A stretch of DNA of 64,000 nt, taken from the NCBI RefSeq assembly GCF_016862935.1, contig NZ_BONX01000065.1, positions 1 through 64,000 of the forward strand, written 5' to 3'. The translations under genes were made by a program, and so were the position numbers. Below the pieces are notes generated by a model that worked only from the letters and a program-made list of their open reading frames with translations, searched no databases and had not been told where the DNA came from. The DNA is from Plantactinospora mayteni (GTDB taxonomy: Bacteria; Actinomycetota; Actinomycetes; Mycobacteriales; Micromonosporaceae). Shown one piece after another: positions 17,883 to 26,557 of the stretch; within the stretch, counting starts at the first letter, position 1; every line of letters starts with the position of its first letter.

Positions 17883-18503
17883 TCAGGTCCTTGACCTCGA
17901 TCCCCTCTTGTGGCGTTGTCGGTCCTGTCGGGTGCCGGCGATCTGAGCGATGATCAGGTCGACTCGCTCCTCCTGCCCGTCAGGGGGGATGCGGCCGCTG
18001 CCCGACAGGACGGCGATGCCGTGTAAGGCGCTCCAGATGACTTCGGCGAACAGTTCGCGTCGCTCGTTGTCCGGGTGGAAACAGTTGACGAACTCGTCGA
18101 ACGAAGCCCGCAGCGGGGCCGGTGTCTCGGTGCTCGCGAACTTCAGGTCGGTGGGCAGGATGAACATGGCCTGGTACAGGGCGGGTCGCTCGGTCGCGAA
18201 CGCCAGGTAGGCGTGGCTGACGGCGCGCAAGGCAGCCTGTCCGGGCTCGGTGGCTGCCTGCCGTGCGTGGCTTAGGTGGGCGGCGAGTTGGCTGAATCCG
18301 TCCAGGGCGACGGCGCTGACGATGGCGTCTTTGCCATTGAAGTGGCTGTACAGCACCGGCTGGCTGTACTCGACGCGTTCAGCCAGCCGTCGTGTCGTGA
18401 CCGCTTCCCAGCCTTCGGCCTCCGCGAGTTCGCGGGCGGCTGTGATGATCAGCTGGTGACGGTGAGCACGTTCACGCTCGCGGCGCTCGCTGATGGTGGG
18501 CAT
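17883..18503 (-). CDS. TetR/AcrR family transcriptional regulator
   Basis: 206-aa repressor with a clean N-terminal helix-turn-helix (IITAARELAEAEGWEAVTTR, RLAERVEYSQPVLYSHFNGK) and a TetR_C_33-like ligand domain (FATERPALYQAMFILP, LFAEVIWSALHGIAVL). It is divergent from a small DUF4267 membrane protein, with three copies of a CTAGC-N3-GCTAG operator between them, so it probably represses both. Confidence 0.92.
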   Translation of the reverse strand: MPTISERRERERAHRHQLIITAARELAEAEGWEAVTTRRLAERVEYSQPVLYSHFNGKDAIVSAVALDGFSQLAAHLSHARQAATEPGQAALRAVSHAYLAFATERPALYQAMFILPTDLKFASTETPAPLRASFDEFVNCFHPDNERRELFAEVIWSALHGIAVLSGSGRIPPDGQEERVDLIIAQIAGTRQDRQRHKRGSRSRT

Positions 18504-18512
18504 GACTACATC

Positions 18513-18577
18513 CTAGCAACGCTAGACATCCTGTCGAAGACAGTCTAACGTCGCTATCGCATCTAGCGCCGCTAGAT
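18513..18577. promoter_or_regulatory. triple TetR operator (CTAGC-N3-GCTAG)
   Basis: Two perfect copies, CTAGC-AAC-GCTAG (18513-18525) and ATCTAGC-GCC-GCTAGAT (18561-18577), and one degenerate copy CTAAC-GTC-GCTAT (18545-18557), centred 32 and 18 bases apart between the divergent tetR and DUF4267 genes. Confidence 0.75.
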
Positions 18578-18608
18578 TGTCGCTGCTGTCACCAAGGAGG
18601 AAACCGCC

Positions 18609-18986
18609 GTGCTTACCGCCGTCGCCAACGTCCTCGCCGGGCTGATCGGCGCAGGCATCATCGTCATCGGCTTGAACGCCTTCCGGGCGCCGCACGCCGC
18701 AGCCGGCTTCGGCATCCCCGGCACGCCGACCGAGGACCCCGCCTTCCGTGCCTGGCTGAGGGTTAAGGCCGTGCGCGACATCGCCTCGGGCATCTTGATC
18801 TTCATCGTGCTGGCCGGCGCCACGCCCCACCTGCTGGGCTGGTACATGCTGGCCGCCTCCGGCATGCCCGCCGGCGACGCGATGATCGTGTTGCGCAGCA
18901 ACGGCCCCAAGGCAGTTGCGTACGGCGTGCACGCTGCCACCGCCGTGGTGATGGTGGTGATCAGCGTGCTCCTCCTCGTCGCGTGA
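18609..18986 (+). CDS. DUF4267 small membrane protein
   Basis: 125-aa protein with four hydrophobic segments (MLTAVANVLAGLIGAGIIVI; ASGILIFIVLAGATPHLLG; the span through LAASGMPAGDAMIVL; AVVMVVISVLLLVA) and the conserved core GFGIPGTP, RVKAVRDIASG. This matches DUF4267, a family without known function, often next to a TetR gene. GTG start with AAGGAGG 9 bases upstream. Confidence 0.85.
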   Translation: MLTAVANVLAGLIGAGIIVIGLNAFRAPHAAAGFGIPGTPTEDPAFRAWLRVKAVRDIASGILIFIVLAGATPHLLGWYMLAASGMPAGDAMIVLRSNGPKAVAYGVHAATAVVMVVISVLLLVA

Positions 18987-19045
18987 CCACGTGTCACGCC
19001 GCTTCGGCCGAAGATCGCATTCACTGAAGGGAACAGCCTCTCTCC

Positions 19046-19513
19046 ATGCTCAGCTTCGAGATCAATCCGATCGGTACGGTGCGCAATGACCGGACGGATG
19101 TCCAGCACACGGACAACTGGGGTGCCGTCCGCAGCACGATCACCATCGACGAGCGCTTCGGCGAGGCGTGTCTGCAAGGGTTGGAGGGCTTCTCCCACGT
19201 CGACGTGCTGTTTATTTTCGATCAGTTCCCGGAACACGACGACTACCGCGAGCCTCGCCCGAACCGCGGCCGCGCTGACCTCCCGCCCGTCGGCATCTTC
19301 GCCGGTCGCGGTCCCCGCCGACCGAACCGCATCGGGGTGACGTGCTGCGCGATCGAATCCGTGCGCGGCCGCGAACTGACGGTGGTCGGCCTTGACGCGG
19401 TCTCGGGTACCCCCGTCATCGACCTGAAGCCAACGATGACCGAGTTCCTGCCGGTAAACGTCCAGCAGCCGGAATGGGTCAGCCATCTGATGTCGGAGTA
19501 CTTCCAGCCGTAA
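19046..19513 (+). CDS. trmO: TrmO/TsaA family tRNA methyltransferase
   Basis: 155-aa single-domain protein of the UPF0066/TsaA family, whose studied members methylate N6-threonylcarbamoyladenosine at position 37 of tRNA-Thr using SAM. The fold markers are FEINPIGTVRNDR, LEGFSHVDVLFIFDQF, the loop GIFAGRGPRRPNRIGVTCC and VIDLKPTMTEF. RRPNRIG corresponds to the conserved RPNpIG motif. It lacks the C-terminal extension of the E. coli enzyme, as do many actinobacterial members, so the exact substrate is unproven. Confidence 0.85.
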   Translation: MLSFEINPIGTVRNDRTDVQHTDNWGAVRSTITIDERFGEACLQGLEGFSHVDVLFIFDQFPEHDDYREPRPNRGRADLPPVGIFAGRGPRRPNRIGVTCCAIESVRGRELTVVGLDAVSGTPVIDLKPTMTEFLPVNVQQPEWVSHLMSEYFQP

Positions 19514-19821
19514 GCGAGGGCTTGACGGTGGAGCCGATTCCCGAGCACATCGACCTCTCGTATCCACAACTCCGTCGACCCCACCAAACTCAGCGGCCTC
19601 TCGGAAGAGAAATCCCGAGCCGGCCGCGCAGTCGTGATCGAACGCGCTCCATGCCGCAACGCTTTGCATCCGCTCTGCGCGTCGGTCGCTGCATGGCTTG
19701 GGTCTTGCGAGGATCGGCGTCGTGGATCCGCACGCCGATTGCCGATGTCACGAACATGTTCACGACGTGTATGCCGAGTTCAGAGGCTATTCGGCAACGC
19801 ATGGCGGTCGGTAAGGTGGAG

Positions 19822-20238
19822 CAGGACTACCTGCGCCGCATCGTCCTTCGGGAACGCGACGTCGACGGCGGCCTCGCCCCCGAGCTGATCTCCCAGACCG
19901 TGTGGCTCGCGCTGCGGCACGGCTACCACGTGGTCCTCGAAGGGATCCTCATCTCCCACCGGTACGGGCCGATGATCTCGGCGTTGCGCCGGAACCATCG
20001 CGGCGACACGTGCCTGTTCTACCTGGACGTGTCCCTGGAGGAGACGCTGCGCCGGCACACGCTCCGACCGCAGGCGGCCGAGTTCACCGCCGACGACATG
20101 CGCGGCTGGTACCGGCCCCGCGACCTCCTCGGCCTGCCCGACGAGCTGATGATCCCCGAGTCCTCCTCCCTGGAGGAGACCGTGACGTTCATCCAGCACA
20201 CCGCTGGCCTCGCCGTCCCCAGCCCAGTCGCCGGGTGA
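19822..20238 (+). pseudogene. C-terminal part of a P-loop kinase-like protein
   Basis: Coding-like frame VEQDYLRRIVLRERDVDG, SQTVWLALRHGYHVVLEGIL, TCLFYLDVSLEETLRRHTLR, then WYRPRDLLGLPDELMIPES. It resembles the later half of small AAA/zeta-like kinases (a strand VVLEGI, substrate Asp, lid arginines). The Walker A loop expected about 25 residues before VEQDYL is missing in every frame, so the 5' part is gone; the open frame extending upstream to 19,474 is not homologous. No function should be assumed. Confidence 0.55.
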
Positions 20239-20357
20239 ACCTGCCCGGTGCGAGTCACACCGAGCCACGCCCGGCCCCAGCCGTTCGCGCGCCAAGATCG
20301 GTCGCCACCCTCACCCGCTAATCCCTCTCTCCGGCCGGGCGGGGACTCGGTATCGCG

Positions 20358-20681
20358 TTATCGCTGGCCGAGGATCATTCCGGCCGCGAGGACGAGGGCG
20401 GTCACGCCGAACGCGGGCGGACGGCCGTCGGATGTGGTGAACCGGAAATACAGCAGCGGCAGCAGATGAGCAGCCAGCCGCTCCCGGTCCACCGGCAGCC
20501 TGGCGAGCCGGCCCAGCAGCCACGGCGTGCTCAACACCCGCCGTGCGACCGGGTGCTCGACGGCCGAGGTGAGGTTCAGACAGTCGCGTCGGGTCGTGGC
20601 CCGCGCGGTGAGCAGACCGGTGTGCTTGAAGCACGAGGTGACCAGCTTCGCCAGGAGGTACTCCTCCCGCCAGCCGGCCAT
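20358..20681 (-). pseudogene. C-terminal half of a frameshifted protein with a hydrophobic tail
   Basis: The frame reads GWREEYLLAKLVTSCFKHTG, then RVLSTPWLLGRLARLPVDRE and ends in a membrane-like segment (FGVTALVLAAGMILG). It begins exactly where the beta-propeller frame upstream stops making sense, at about 20,680, in a different register. The simplest reading is one gene broken by a one-base indel rather than two genes. I do not recognise the family of this C-terminal part. Confidence 0.5.
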
Positions 20682-21531
20682 GTTCGTCCCGGACGGCGAA
20701 CACCGGGCTGGTGCTGGGGCGGAGCTGCTCGACCCGGCCGTCCGGCGAGCGGTAGACCGGCGCGGGCCGGTGGTAGTCGGGCTCGACCAGGTAATCGGCA
20801 GTGACGGCGGCGCGGATCTGGGTGAGCGCGGCGTCGGCGGCGCTGGTCAGCGGCAGCGGGGTGGGCCGTGCGGCCATCAGCGCCAGGTCGACCCGGCCGG
20901 CGGTGGAGATGCTCCAGCGGCCGTGATCGTCCTTTCCCGTGTAGAGCAGGTCAGCGGTGTCCGGCCCGGTGGGCAGCCACAGCGGGTACCAGACCCGGCG
21001 GGAGTCCGGACCGTCGAGCCTGCGGTGCAGGATTGGACCGAGCTTGCGCCAGGCGACGCCGTCGCGGGAGACCGCCGCCGCGACGCTGCGAGAGTTGGCG
21101 GCGCCGTAGGCCATGACCAGGGTGCCATCGGCGGCCTCGACAACGGCTGGGCAGTCGACGCTGTCGGCGTCCGCGCTGCCCGGTTCGCCGAGGGCCACCG
21201 CCACCCCGCGACGCTGCCACGTCCGCCCGTCGACGGAGCGGGCGACGTGCACACGTCGCCCTCGCCTGTCGTGGCCGGCGTACCACATCCACCACTCGTT
21301 GCCCCGCCGCAGCACCGAGGCCAAGAGCACTCGGTCCCTCCCGCCTGCCGCAGTCAGACCGGCAACCGCGGTTGGCGGGGACCAGGCGGCGCCGTCGGCA
21401 CTGACCGTGTGATAGATCCGCCAGCGCTCGTCAGCGGTGCCCGCGCTGAACCACAGGTGCAGGTCCTCGCCCTCGCTGGCGAGGCTCGCGCCGAGCACCT
21501 CGTCCACACCAGGCGGCGTCGGTACCCGCAC
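20682..21531 (-). CDS. glycosidase-like beta-propeller protein, frameshifted at its 3' end
   Basis: About 280 residues of repeated blade motifs typical of five-bladed GH43/GH32-like propellers: LHLWFSAGTADERWRIYHTV, WWMWYAGHDRRGRRVHVARS, VDCPAVVEAADGTLVMAYGA, RVWYPLWLPTGPDTADLLYT. Acidic residues in these blades could be catalytic, but I cannot assign a substrate. GTG at 21531 is the first start after an in-frame TGA. The open frame runs on to 20,311, yet after 20,680 it turns Arg/Gly/Pro-rich while the neighbouring frame becomes protein-like, so translation is probably interrupted. Confidence 0.55.
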
Positions 21532-21544
21532 ACCGCTGTCGATT

Positions 21545-22105
21545 ACGCTGGCCGTGGCGGGTCGTCAAGGTCATGATCCGTAGCGCTGTTCGGCCGTCCC
21601 CGCGACCGGGGCAACTACCCTCGTACGGCGCGTCAACGGCGGCCCCGGTGACCGCCAGCAGGATGCGACCACGATGGCGGGCCACGCCCGCCGCGACCGG
21701 GCTCCGACCCGCGGCGGCAACTGCTCGCCGCTGGCGCCCCACGATGTCCAGGCGCGACCCTACGGTTCTCTGGACCGGCAGCTGCAGGTCAGCTAACCCG
21801 CCTGCCGCCCCCAGCAGCGACTGCGCCCAACGCCGACCGCTGAACGGCGCGACAACCATCCCAGACACCCCTCCGACCGGACTCTTCAGTCGAGAGCCAG
21901 AAGCCCTCTCCAGTGCAGTCGCTGGACCGGTTGTCGAACAGGTCCGACAACGGATTCCGACACTGGGGTATGCCGGTCTCGACAGGGTCTTCAGGTGCGA
22001 CGGGCCTGAAGGGGGCGAGCCCGATCGCCGTGAACCCGCCCTGCGGCCCGGCAGAACTGCATAAGGTGAGGGCGACCCCGGGCGCTACGACGCCGTTGGG
22101 GGATC
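21545..22105. other. no recognisable gene
   Basis: About 560 bases with several open frames but none with actinomycete third-position GC bias over a useful length or a recognisable motif. It lies between a frameshifted gene and a ligase scar, so it is probably degraded sequence. Confidence 0.4.
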
Positions 22106-22205
22106 ATGCTGCGTCCGCCGATCAAGCCGATGCGAGCACGGCCGACACCCCACCTGCCGGACCTGAACCGGAGCGGCGCCGCCGTCGAGCCGAAGTGGGA
22201 CGGTT
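22106..22205 (+). pseudogene. N-terminal scrap of an ATP-dependent DNA ligase
   Basis: ATG followed by MLRPPIKPMRARPTPHLP and, 15 residues on, VEPKWDGS. This is the start of actinobacterial ATP-dependent DNA ligases (LigC/LigD ligase-like), where the Lys of EPKWDG is adenylated. Homology ends at once after KWDG, leaving about 33 codons. Confidence 0.6.
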
Positions 22206-22480
22206 CTCCAGAGATTTCGAGGTGTCTCAGGGCGACGCCGCAGGTAGTCAACCTGACCATGCCCACCCACGCGGGCTTGATCGAGACCACGGTGTGTTGC
22301 TACCGACCGTCAGCGCGAACGACCGACCACCAGATAAGGATTGGATCTCGACCAAGGTCGGCGGGCCTTATACGGTCCCAGGCGTGGTTGTTCGTATGAA
22401 CGGCGGTGGCGGTGACGCCGCCGGTCTGGCAGGACAGCATCGATGTCGCGATCCTGCCTGTGGCTGGCTGAGGGGGGCCG

Positions 22481-23301
22481 GTGACGAACATTGCGTGGAT
22501 CGGGCTTGGCGCCATGGGTGGTCGCATGGCCCGGCGACTTGCCGCTGATGGTCACGACCTCACGGTGTGGAACCGCACGCCGAGTCGCGCCGAGGAGTTC
22601 AGCCTCGCCGTCACGGGTGTTCGTGCAGTCGGATCTTTGGCCGAGGCGGTGCGGGGTGCCGAGGTGGTCTTCCTGATGCTGGCCGATCCGGCCGCCGTGG
22701 CGGCGGTCGCCGAGGGGCCAGGCGGTATCGCGGCGGCAATCCCGGCCGGGGCGACAGTGGTGGACATGTCGACGGCCGGCCCGGCGGCGGTGGCCCGGCT
22801 CCGATCAGCGCTGCCGGAGCGGGTGACGCTCTGGACGTACCGGTGCTGGGCAGCCTGGCCGAGGCAGAGGCTGGCGGACTCGTGCTGCTGGCTGGTGGGC
22901 CCGATGACGCGGTCGCCCGACTGCGGCCATTGTTGTTGGTCCTCGGTGAACCGGTCCATCTCGGTCCGGTCGGCACCGGTGCCGCGGCGAAGCTTGTCGC
23001 CAACCTGGCGCTGCTGGGCACCGTCGGGGTGCTCGGCGAGGCGCTGTCTCTCGCTGACGCACTTGGCCTGCCCCGGCCCGCCACGTGTCGGGCCCTCGCG
23101 CGTACGCCGCTTGCCGCCCAGGTGGAGCGGCGACGGCCAGCGGTTGAATCCGGTGTGTTCCCGCCGCGGTTCACCCTCGGCCTGGCCCGCAAGGACGCCG
23201 ACCTCATCGTGGCCGCTGCGGACCGGGCCGGGGTGGACGCGTCGCTGGCTCGCGCCACCCGGCGCTGGTTGACCGATGCGGAGGCCGCAGGGCTCGGCTC
23301 G
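22481..23301 (+). pseudogene. beta-hydroxyacid dehydrogenase (6PGDH-like), frameshifted
   Basis: NAD(P)-dependent 3-hydroxyacid dehydrogenase family. The N-terminal Rossmann motif IGLGAMGGRMARRLAADGH and VVDMSTAGPAAVARLR are in the first frame. After a shift near 22,830 the second frame continues with LDVPVLGSLAEAEAG, the substrate/catalytic motif GTGAAAKLVANLAL (catalytic Lys) and FTLGLARKDADLIVAAAD. Joined, these give a near-complete 275-aa enzyme. GTG start after GAGGGGGG. Either a recent inactivating indel or a sequencing error; all motifs are otherwise intact. Confidence 0.75.
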
Positions 23302-23553
23302 CTCGGCGTCGATGTCGCCGAGACCGCGTACATCGGCGACGCGGAGGTGGATCTCAAGTGTGCCGAGGCGGCGGGAGCACTGGCCGTGCATGCCCGCTGG
23401 GGCGTCACCTCCCCAACTCCGGTAACCATCCCGGTGGCGCGCCAGCCCGCCGACGTCCTCGAACTGCTCTCGGAACCGGAACCTGGGCCGCCCGACCTAA
23501 CAACCGCGACGAGCCCGACGCACCGCACGACACACCTAGGAGACCACCGTTGA
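23302..23553 (+). pseudogene. C-terminal fragment of a HAD-family hydrolase fused in frame to the dehydrogenase
   Basis: Directly after the dehydrogenase C-terminus the frame reads VAETAYIGDAEVDLKCAEAA, ALAVHARWG, then ARQPADVLELL. This is the motif IV region (GDxxxD) and tail of HAD phosphatases such as phosphoglycolate phosphatase. No HAD motifs I-III are present upstream. The fragment overlaps the next gene's TTG by two bases. The fusion probably arose by deletion. Confidence 0.6.
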
Positions 23554-23984
23554 TCAGCGTCACCCCGCTCCAGCCCGACGATCGCGCGACCTGGGAGGAA
23601 CTGTTCTGCGGCTACAACGCTTTCTACGAGCGCACCTGGCCGGCCGGCAACTACGAGCACGCGTGGCGGGAGTTCCAGCGAGGCGACCGGATCCATGCGC
23701 TCGGCGCCCGGCTTGACGGCAGGCTGGTCGGCATCGCCCACTTCCTGGTCCATCCCAGCACGACCTCGCCCGACGTCTGCTACCTGCAGGACCTGTTCAC
23801 GGCTCCGGACGCTCGTGGCAAGGGAGTCGCCCGAACTCTCATCCAGGCCGTCGAGGGGTGGGCTCGTGCGCGGAGCTGCGCGCGGCTCTACTGGCATACC
23901 CAACAGCACAACCACACTGCCCGCCGGCTCTACGACCAGATCGCCGAATTCCGCGATTTCATCGTGTACGCGACGCCGCTGTAG
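23550..23984 (+). CDS. GNAT family N-acetyltransferase
   Basis: 144-aa acetyl-CoA-dependent N-acetyltransferase. Motif A reads VCYLQDLFTAPDARGKGVARTLIQAV, where ARGKGVA is the acetyl-CoA pyrophosphate loop. It is followed by LYWHTQQHNHTARRLYDQIA, the usual motif B with the catalytic-region Tyr. TTG at 23550 overlaps the preceding TGA (TTGA) and has AGGAG 7 bases upstream, giving MISVTPLQPDD, the normal GNAT start. Substrate unknown. Confidence 0.88.
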   Translation: MISVTPLQPDDRATWEELFCGYNAFYERTWPAGNYEHAWREFQRGDRIHALGARLDGRLVGIAHFLVHPSTTSPDVCYLQDLFTAPDARGKGVARTLIQAVEGWARARSCARLYWHTQQHNHTARRLYDQIAEFRDFIVYATPL

Positions 23985-24316
23985 CCTCACTGCTGAAACG
24001 ACATTGGGCGAGTGGACCACGCGCCGGTGGGCAGGGCAACGGTCACGGCCCGTTCCGGGTCGCCGATCGCATAGCCGATCAAGTACTGGGGTGTCGTCGT
24101 CAACTCCGGTCCGCATCGGGAGAATCCCCACGAGCAGCTTCTCGGGACACAAATGAACGGATCCGCCGCGATCCGGGCGCTGCGCCCCTCGTTGTGGTAA
24201 CACACTGTAGTCAGCGAGCGAAGGCATCCAGTGGATCTGATTAGCCTGTCCGCCACTACTGTTGGACGCCGGTGCCGTTGAGTGGTTGACGTAGTCGTCG
24301 ACTGCCCGGAGCTGCC
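23985..24316. other. no supported gene
   Basis: A minus-strand frame (23987-24322) includes QYLIGYAIGDPERAVTVALP, which looks protein-like over about 35 residues, but the rest is low quality. It may be a 3' gene scrap. No promoter or repeat stands out. Confidence 0.3.
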
Positions 24317-25780
24317 ATGCACCTGTTCTTCGCAGATGTGCGGACGGTCCGTAAGGCTGGCGATGTGCCGGGGCTGAGTGCACCGGATGCTTCCGATGTG
24401 CTCGCGAGGTTCGCGCCGGTCCCGGGTACGCCGGTGCTGCTGTCGGACTCAATGTGGCCGGTAGAGCCGCTGTGCAGCTGGTTCCGGGAGTTGGCGCTGA
24501 ACCGGCGTAGCCCAAAGACGATGCGCGGGTACGCGTATACGGCGTTGATGCTGCTGCGGTTCCTGCAGGCCTGAGGGCTCGACCTGGCGTCGGCTTCCGA
24601 GGCTGACGTCCAAGACTTCCGGCGTTGGCGGCTCGACGAGGCCGAGCAGACGGTCGGTGAGGCGGCCTGGGATCGTGACGCGGCAGCGATCGGCTGCCTC
24701 TACGACTTTCTGCTGCGGCAGGGCGTCGTTGAGCGTCGGCCATGGCGAGCGACGACCCGGCAGCAGCGGACGCTGGCCAGCGGGACCCGCCGGGATCTGC
24801 GGGTGCGGCACATGGAGCTTGAGCAGTACCTGTACTGCCGGGACGTCGGATTCGGGGGGCTGGCGCCCGACGGCGGTCTCGACCAGGGCTTCCGGGGCTG
24901 GCGACCGCATCGCAACCGCGCGGCCTGCGAGCTGGCGCTGCTGACCGGGATGCGGATCCAGGAGTGGTCGACCCTGCTGCTGCCCGAGCTGGGGCTGCTC
25001 GATGCTCGACGGCCGCGCACCGCGGACGTCGAGCTCGGCGCGTGCGCGAAGGCTGGGCACCACCGCTCGGTATACGTGCCGGGGGACGCGATGGAACTGC
25101 TGGACCCTTACCTGCTGCTGGAGCGGCCCGAGATCGTCGCGAAGGCGCAGGGCTCGCTGCGGCGCGACCACCGTGACCTGTTCGTCATCACCGGGTTGGA
25201 GGCGGACGGCGCGAAGGTCTGCGGCGTGCTTGAGGGCCGTACGGTCGCCAGGGCGATTCGGGGTATGGATCCGCGGCTGCGGCGGATCGCGGTGTGGGAG
25301 ACCGGGGACGGGCTCGATCCTCTGGCGTTGTTCATCGGTGCCGGTGGGCGGATGCTTACGGCCTCGGGGTGGGACCGGGTCCGGTGGGCGGCGTGGGAGC
25401 GGATGAAGGCCGCGGCGGTGACCGGCGGGGTGGGGCCGGAGCTGCCGCGCCGATGCTGGGTGTATCACGATTTGCGTCATACGTTCGCGCTGCGGCTGCT
25501 GATCTATCTGACCCGGCTGGCGTTGGGTGACGGCCGGGCGCAGCAGCTACCCATGTCGACGCTGCTGGACCACATGAGCGGCAACCCGTTGTTGCAGGTG
25601 CAGCGGCGGCTCGGCCACGCGAGTCCGGTGACGACCTACCGCTACATCCGATACCTGAAGGACCCGATGCGGGAGGTCGATGAGGCTTTCCGGGCCTGGA
25701 CCGCCGCTGGCGGGGCGTCCTACGCCGACATCGCCCGGACGACGATGAGACTCGGGGACGGCGATGCCGCGCAGGGGTGA
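24317..25780 (+). pseudogene. tyrosine recombinase (first integrase of a cassette) with in-frame TGA
   Basis: 487-codon integrase interrupted by TGA at 24572-24574. Reading through it, the same frame stays open with no other stop. The N-terminal SAM-like domain spans the stop (RSPKTMRGYAYTALMLLRFLQA, stop, GLDLASASEADVQDFRRWRL). Catalytic residues are all present downstream: Arg213 (TGMRIQEW), His384/Arg387/His388 (HDLRHTF), His434 (RRLGHASP) and Tyr443 (TTYRYIRY). Homologous context expects Arg at the stop (QARGLDL), so a CGA-to-TGA transition is likely. ATG at 24317. Its 3' end overlaps the head of a second integrase. Confidence 0.82.
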
Positions 25781-26021
25781 GCACCGCTCCGGATTCCCTC
25801 CAGCCCGCGCCGCGGAGCCGTCACCCTCCAGGATCGGGTTGAGGCGGGTGACGGTGCCCGCGACCGGTCAGGCGGCTCTGCGCTCAGCCACGGCGATGCT
25901 GTCATTCAATCCGGCCTCGTTCGCGTGTACGCGGCTCGCCACGGAGCTGGCCGACGAGTGGGTGGAACTCGTGCAGGCCGGACGGCTGCGCGAGAGCGCT
26001 CCTGTCCACCTAGTTTTCTAG
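25764..26021 (+). pseudogene. head of a second tandem integrase, truncated
   Basis: The ATG overlaps the last codons of the upstream integrase, the usual junction in tandem integrase cassettes. The frame reads LSFNPASFACTRLATELADEWVELVQAG and RLRES, the start of the second integrase's N-terminal domain, then leaves homology and stops. The remainder of such a protein, and the third helper gene, are missing here but are present at the left edge of the window (83-2,376). Confidence 0.6.
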
Positions 26022-26119
26022 AGTGGTGCTGGACCAGGTCAGGCGTGTCGCGAGCACTCGGCGCCCCCGAACCGACCTAGACTCGATGCTCGAACAGGTG
26101 TGCCATTCGGGGGTGTGTT

Positions 26120-26317
26120 GTGTCCAGTAAGCCTGTAAGCCTCGGTTGGGTCTTCCGGCCCGACCGCGCCAACGGCGGCCCGGATCGGGCTGTTGAGCAT
26201 GCCGGCACGCCGGTACGCGCGGTGGGGAGGACGGCCGACGACGGTGGTCGGGTCGAAGTCGTACTGGCTGACGGCGTACGGATACAGGCGTACCGTCACG
26301 AGGTCGTACCAGGGTGA
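26120..26317 (+). CDS. small hypothetical protein
   Basis: 65 codons from GTG: SLGWVFRPDRANGGPDRAVE, then GGRVEVVLADGVRIQAYRHE. Composition is balanced and the third positions are GC-rich, so it may be real or the 3' piece of something larger. I do not recognise it. It is convergent with the Imm1 gene. Confidence 0.35.
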   Translation: MSSKPVSLGWVFRPDRANGGPDRAVEHAGTPVRAVGRTADDGGRVEVVLADGVRIQAYRHEVVPG

Positions 26318-26557
26318 GCCACCGTGCCCACACCACCAGCATTCATCGGTAGCTCGATCACCGTTATCCCGCTCGTTGGCTGCCGCCGGGCAGGCCGACC
26401 AGTCCGCCGGGACCGAGGGGCCACGGCGAGGACACACCCGTCGACGCGCGTTGTCGTCGGGCGGCCTCCGACCCGACACGCCTGCGGACGGACACATCAC
26501 GCAGCGGGGTCGACCACAGCCAGGACGGCTCCTCGTAGCAGCCGCCCCGTCGCTGAT

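Noticed and set aside
22611-24743. 710-codon minus-strand open frame
   Set aside because: Spans several unrelated genes on the other strand and is Arg/Pro/Ser-rich without any recognisable domain.
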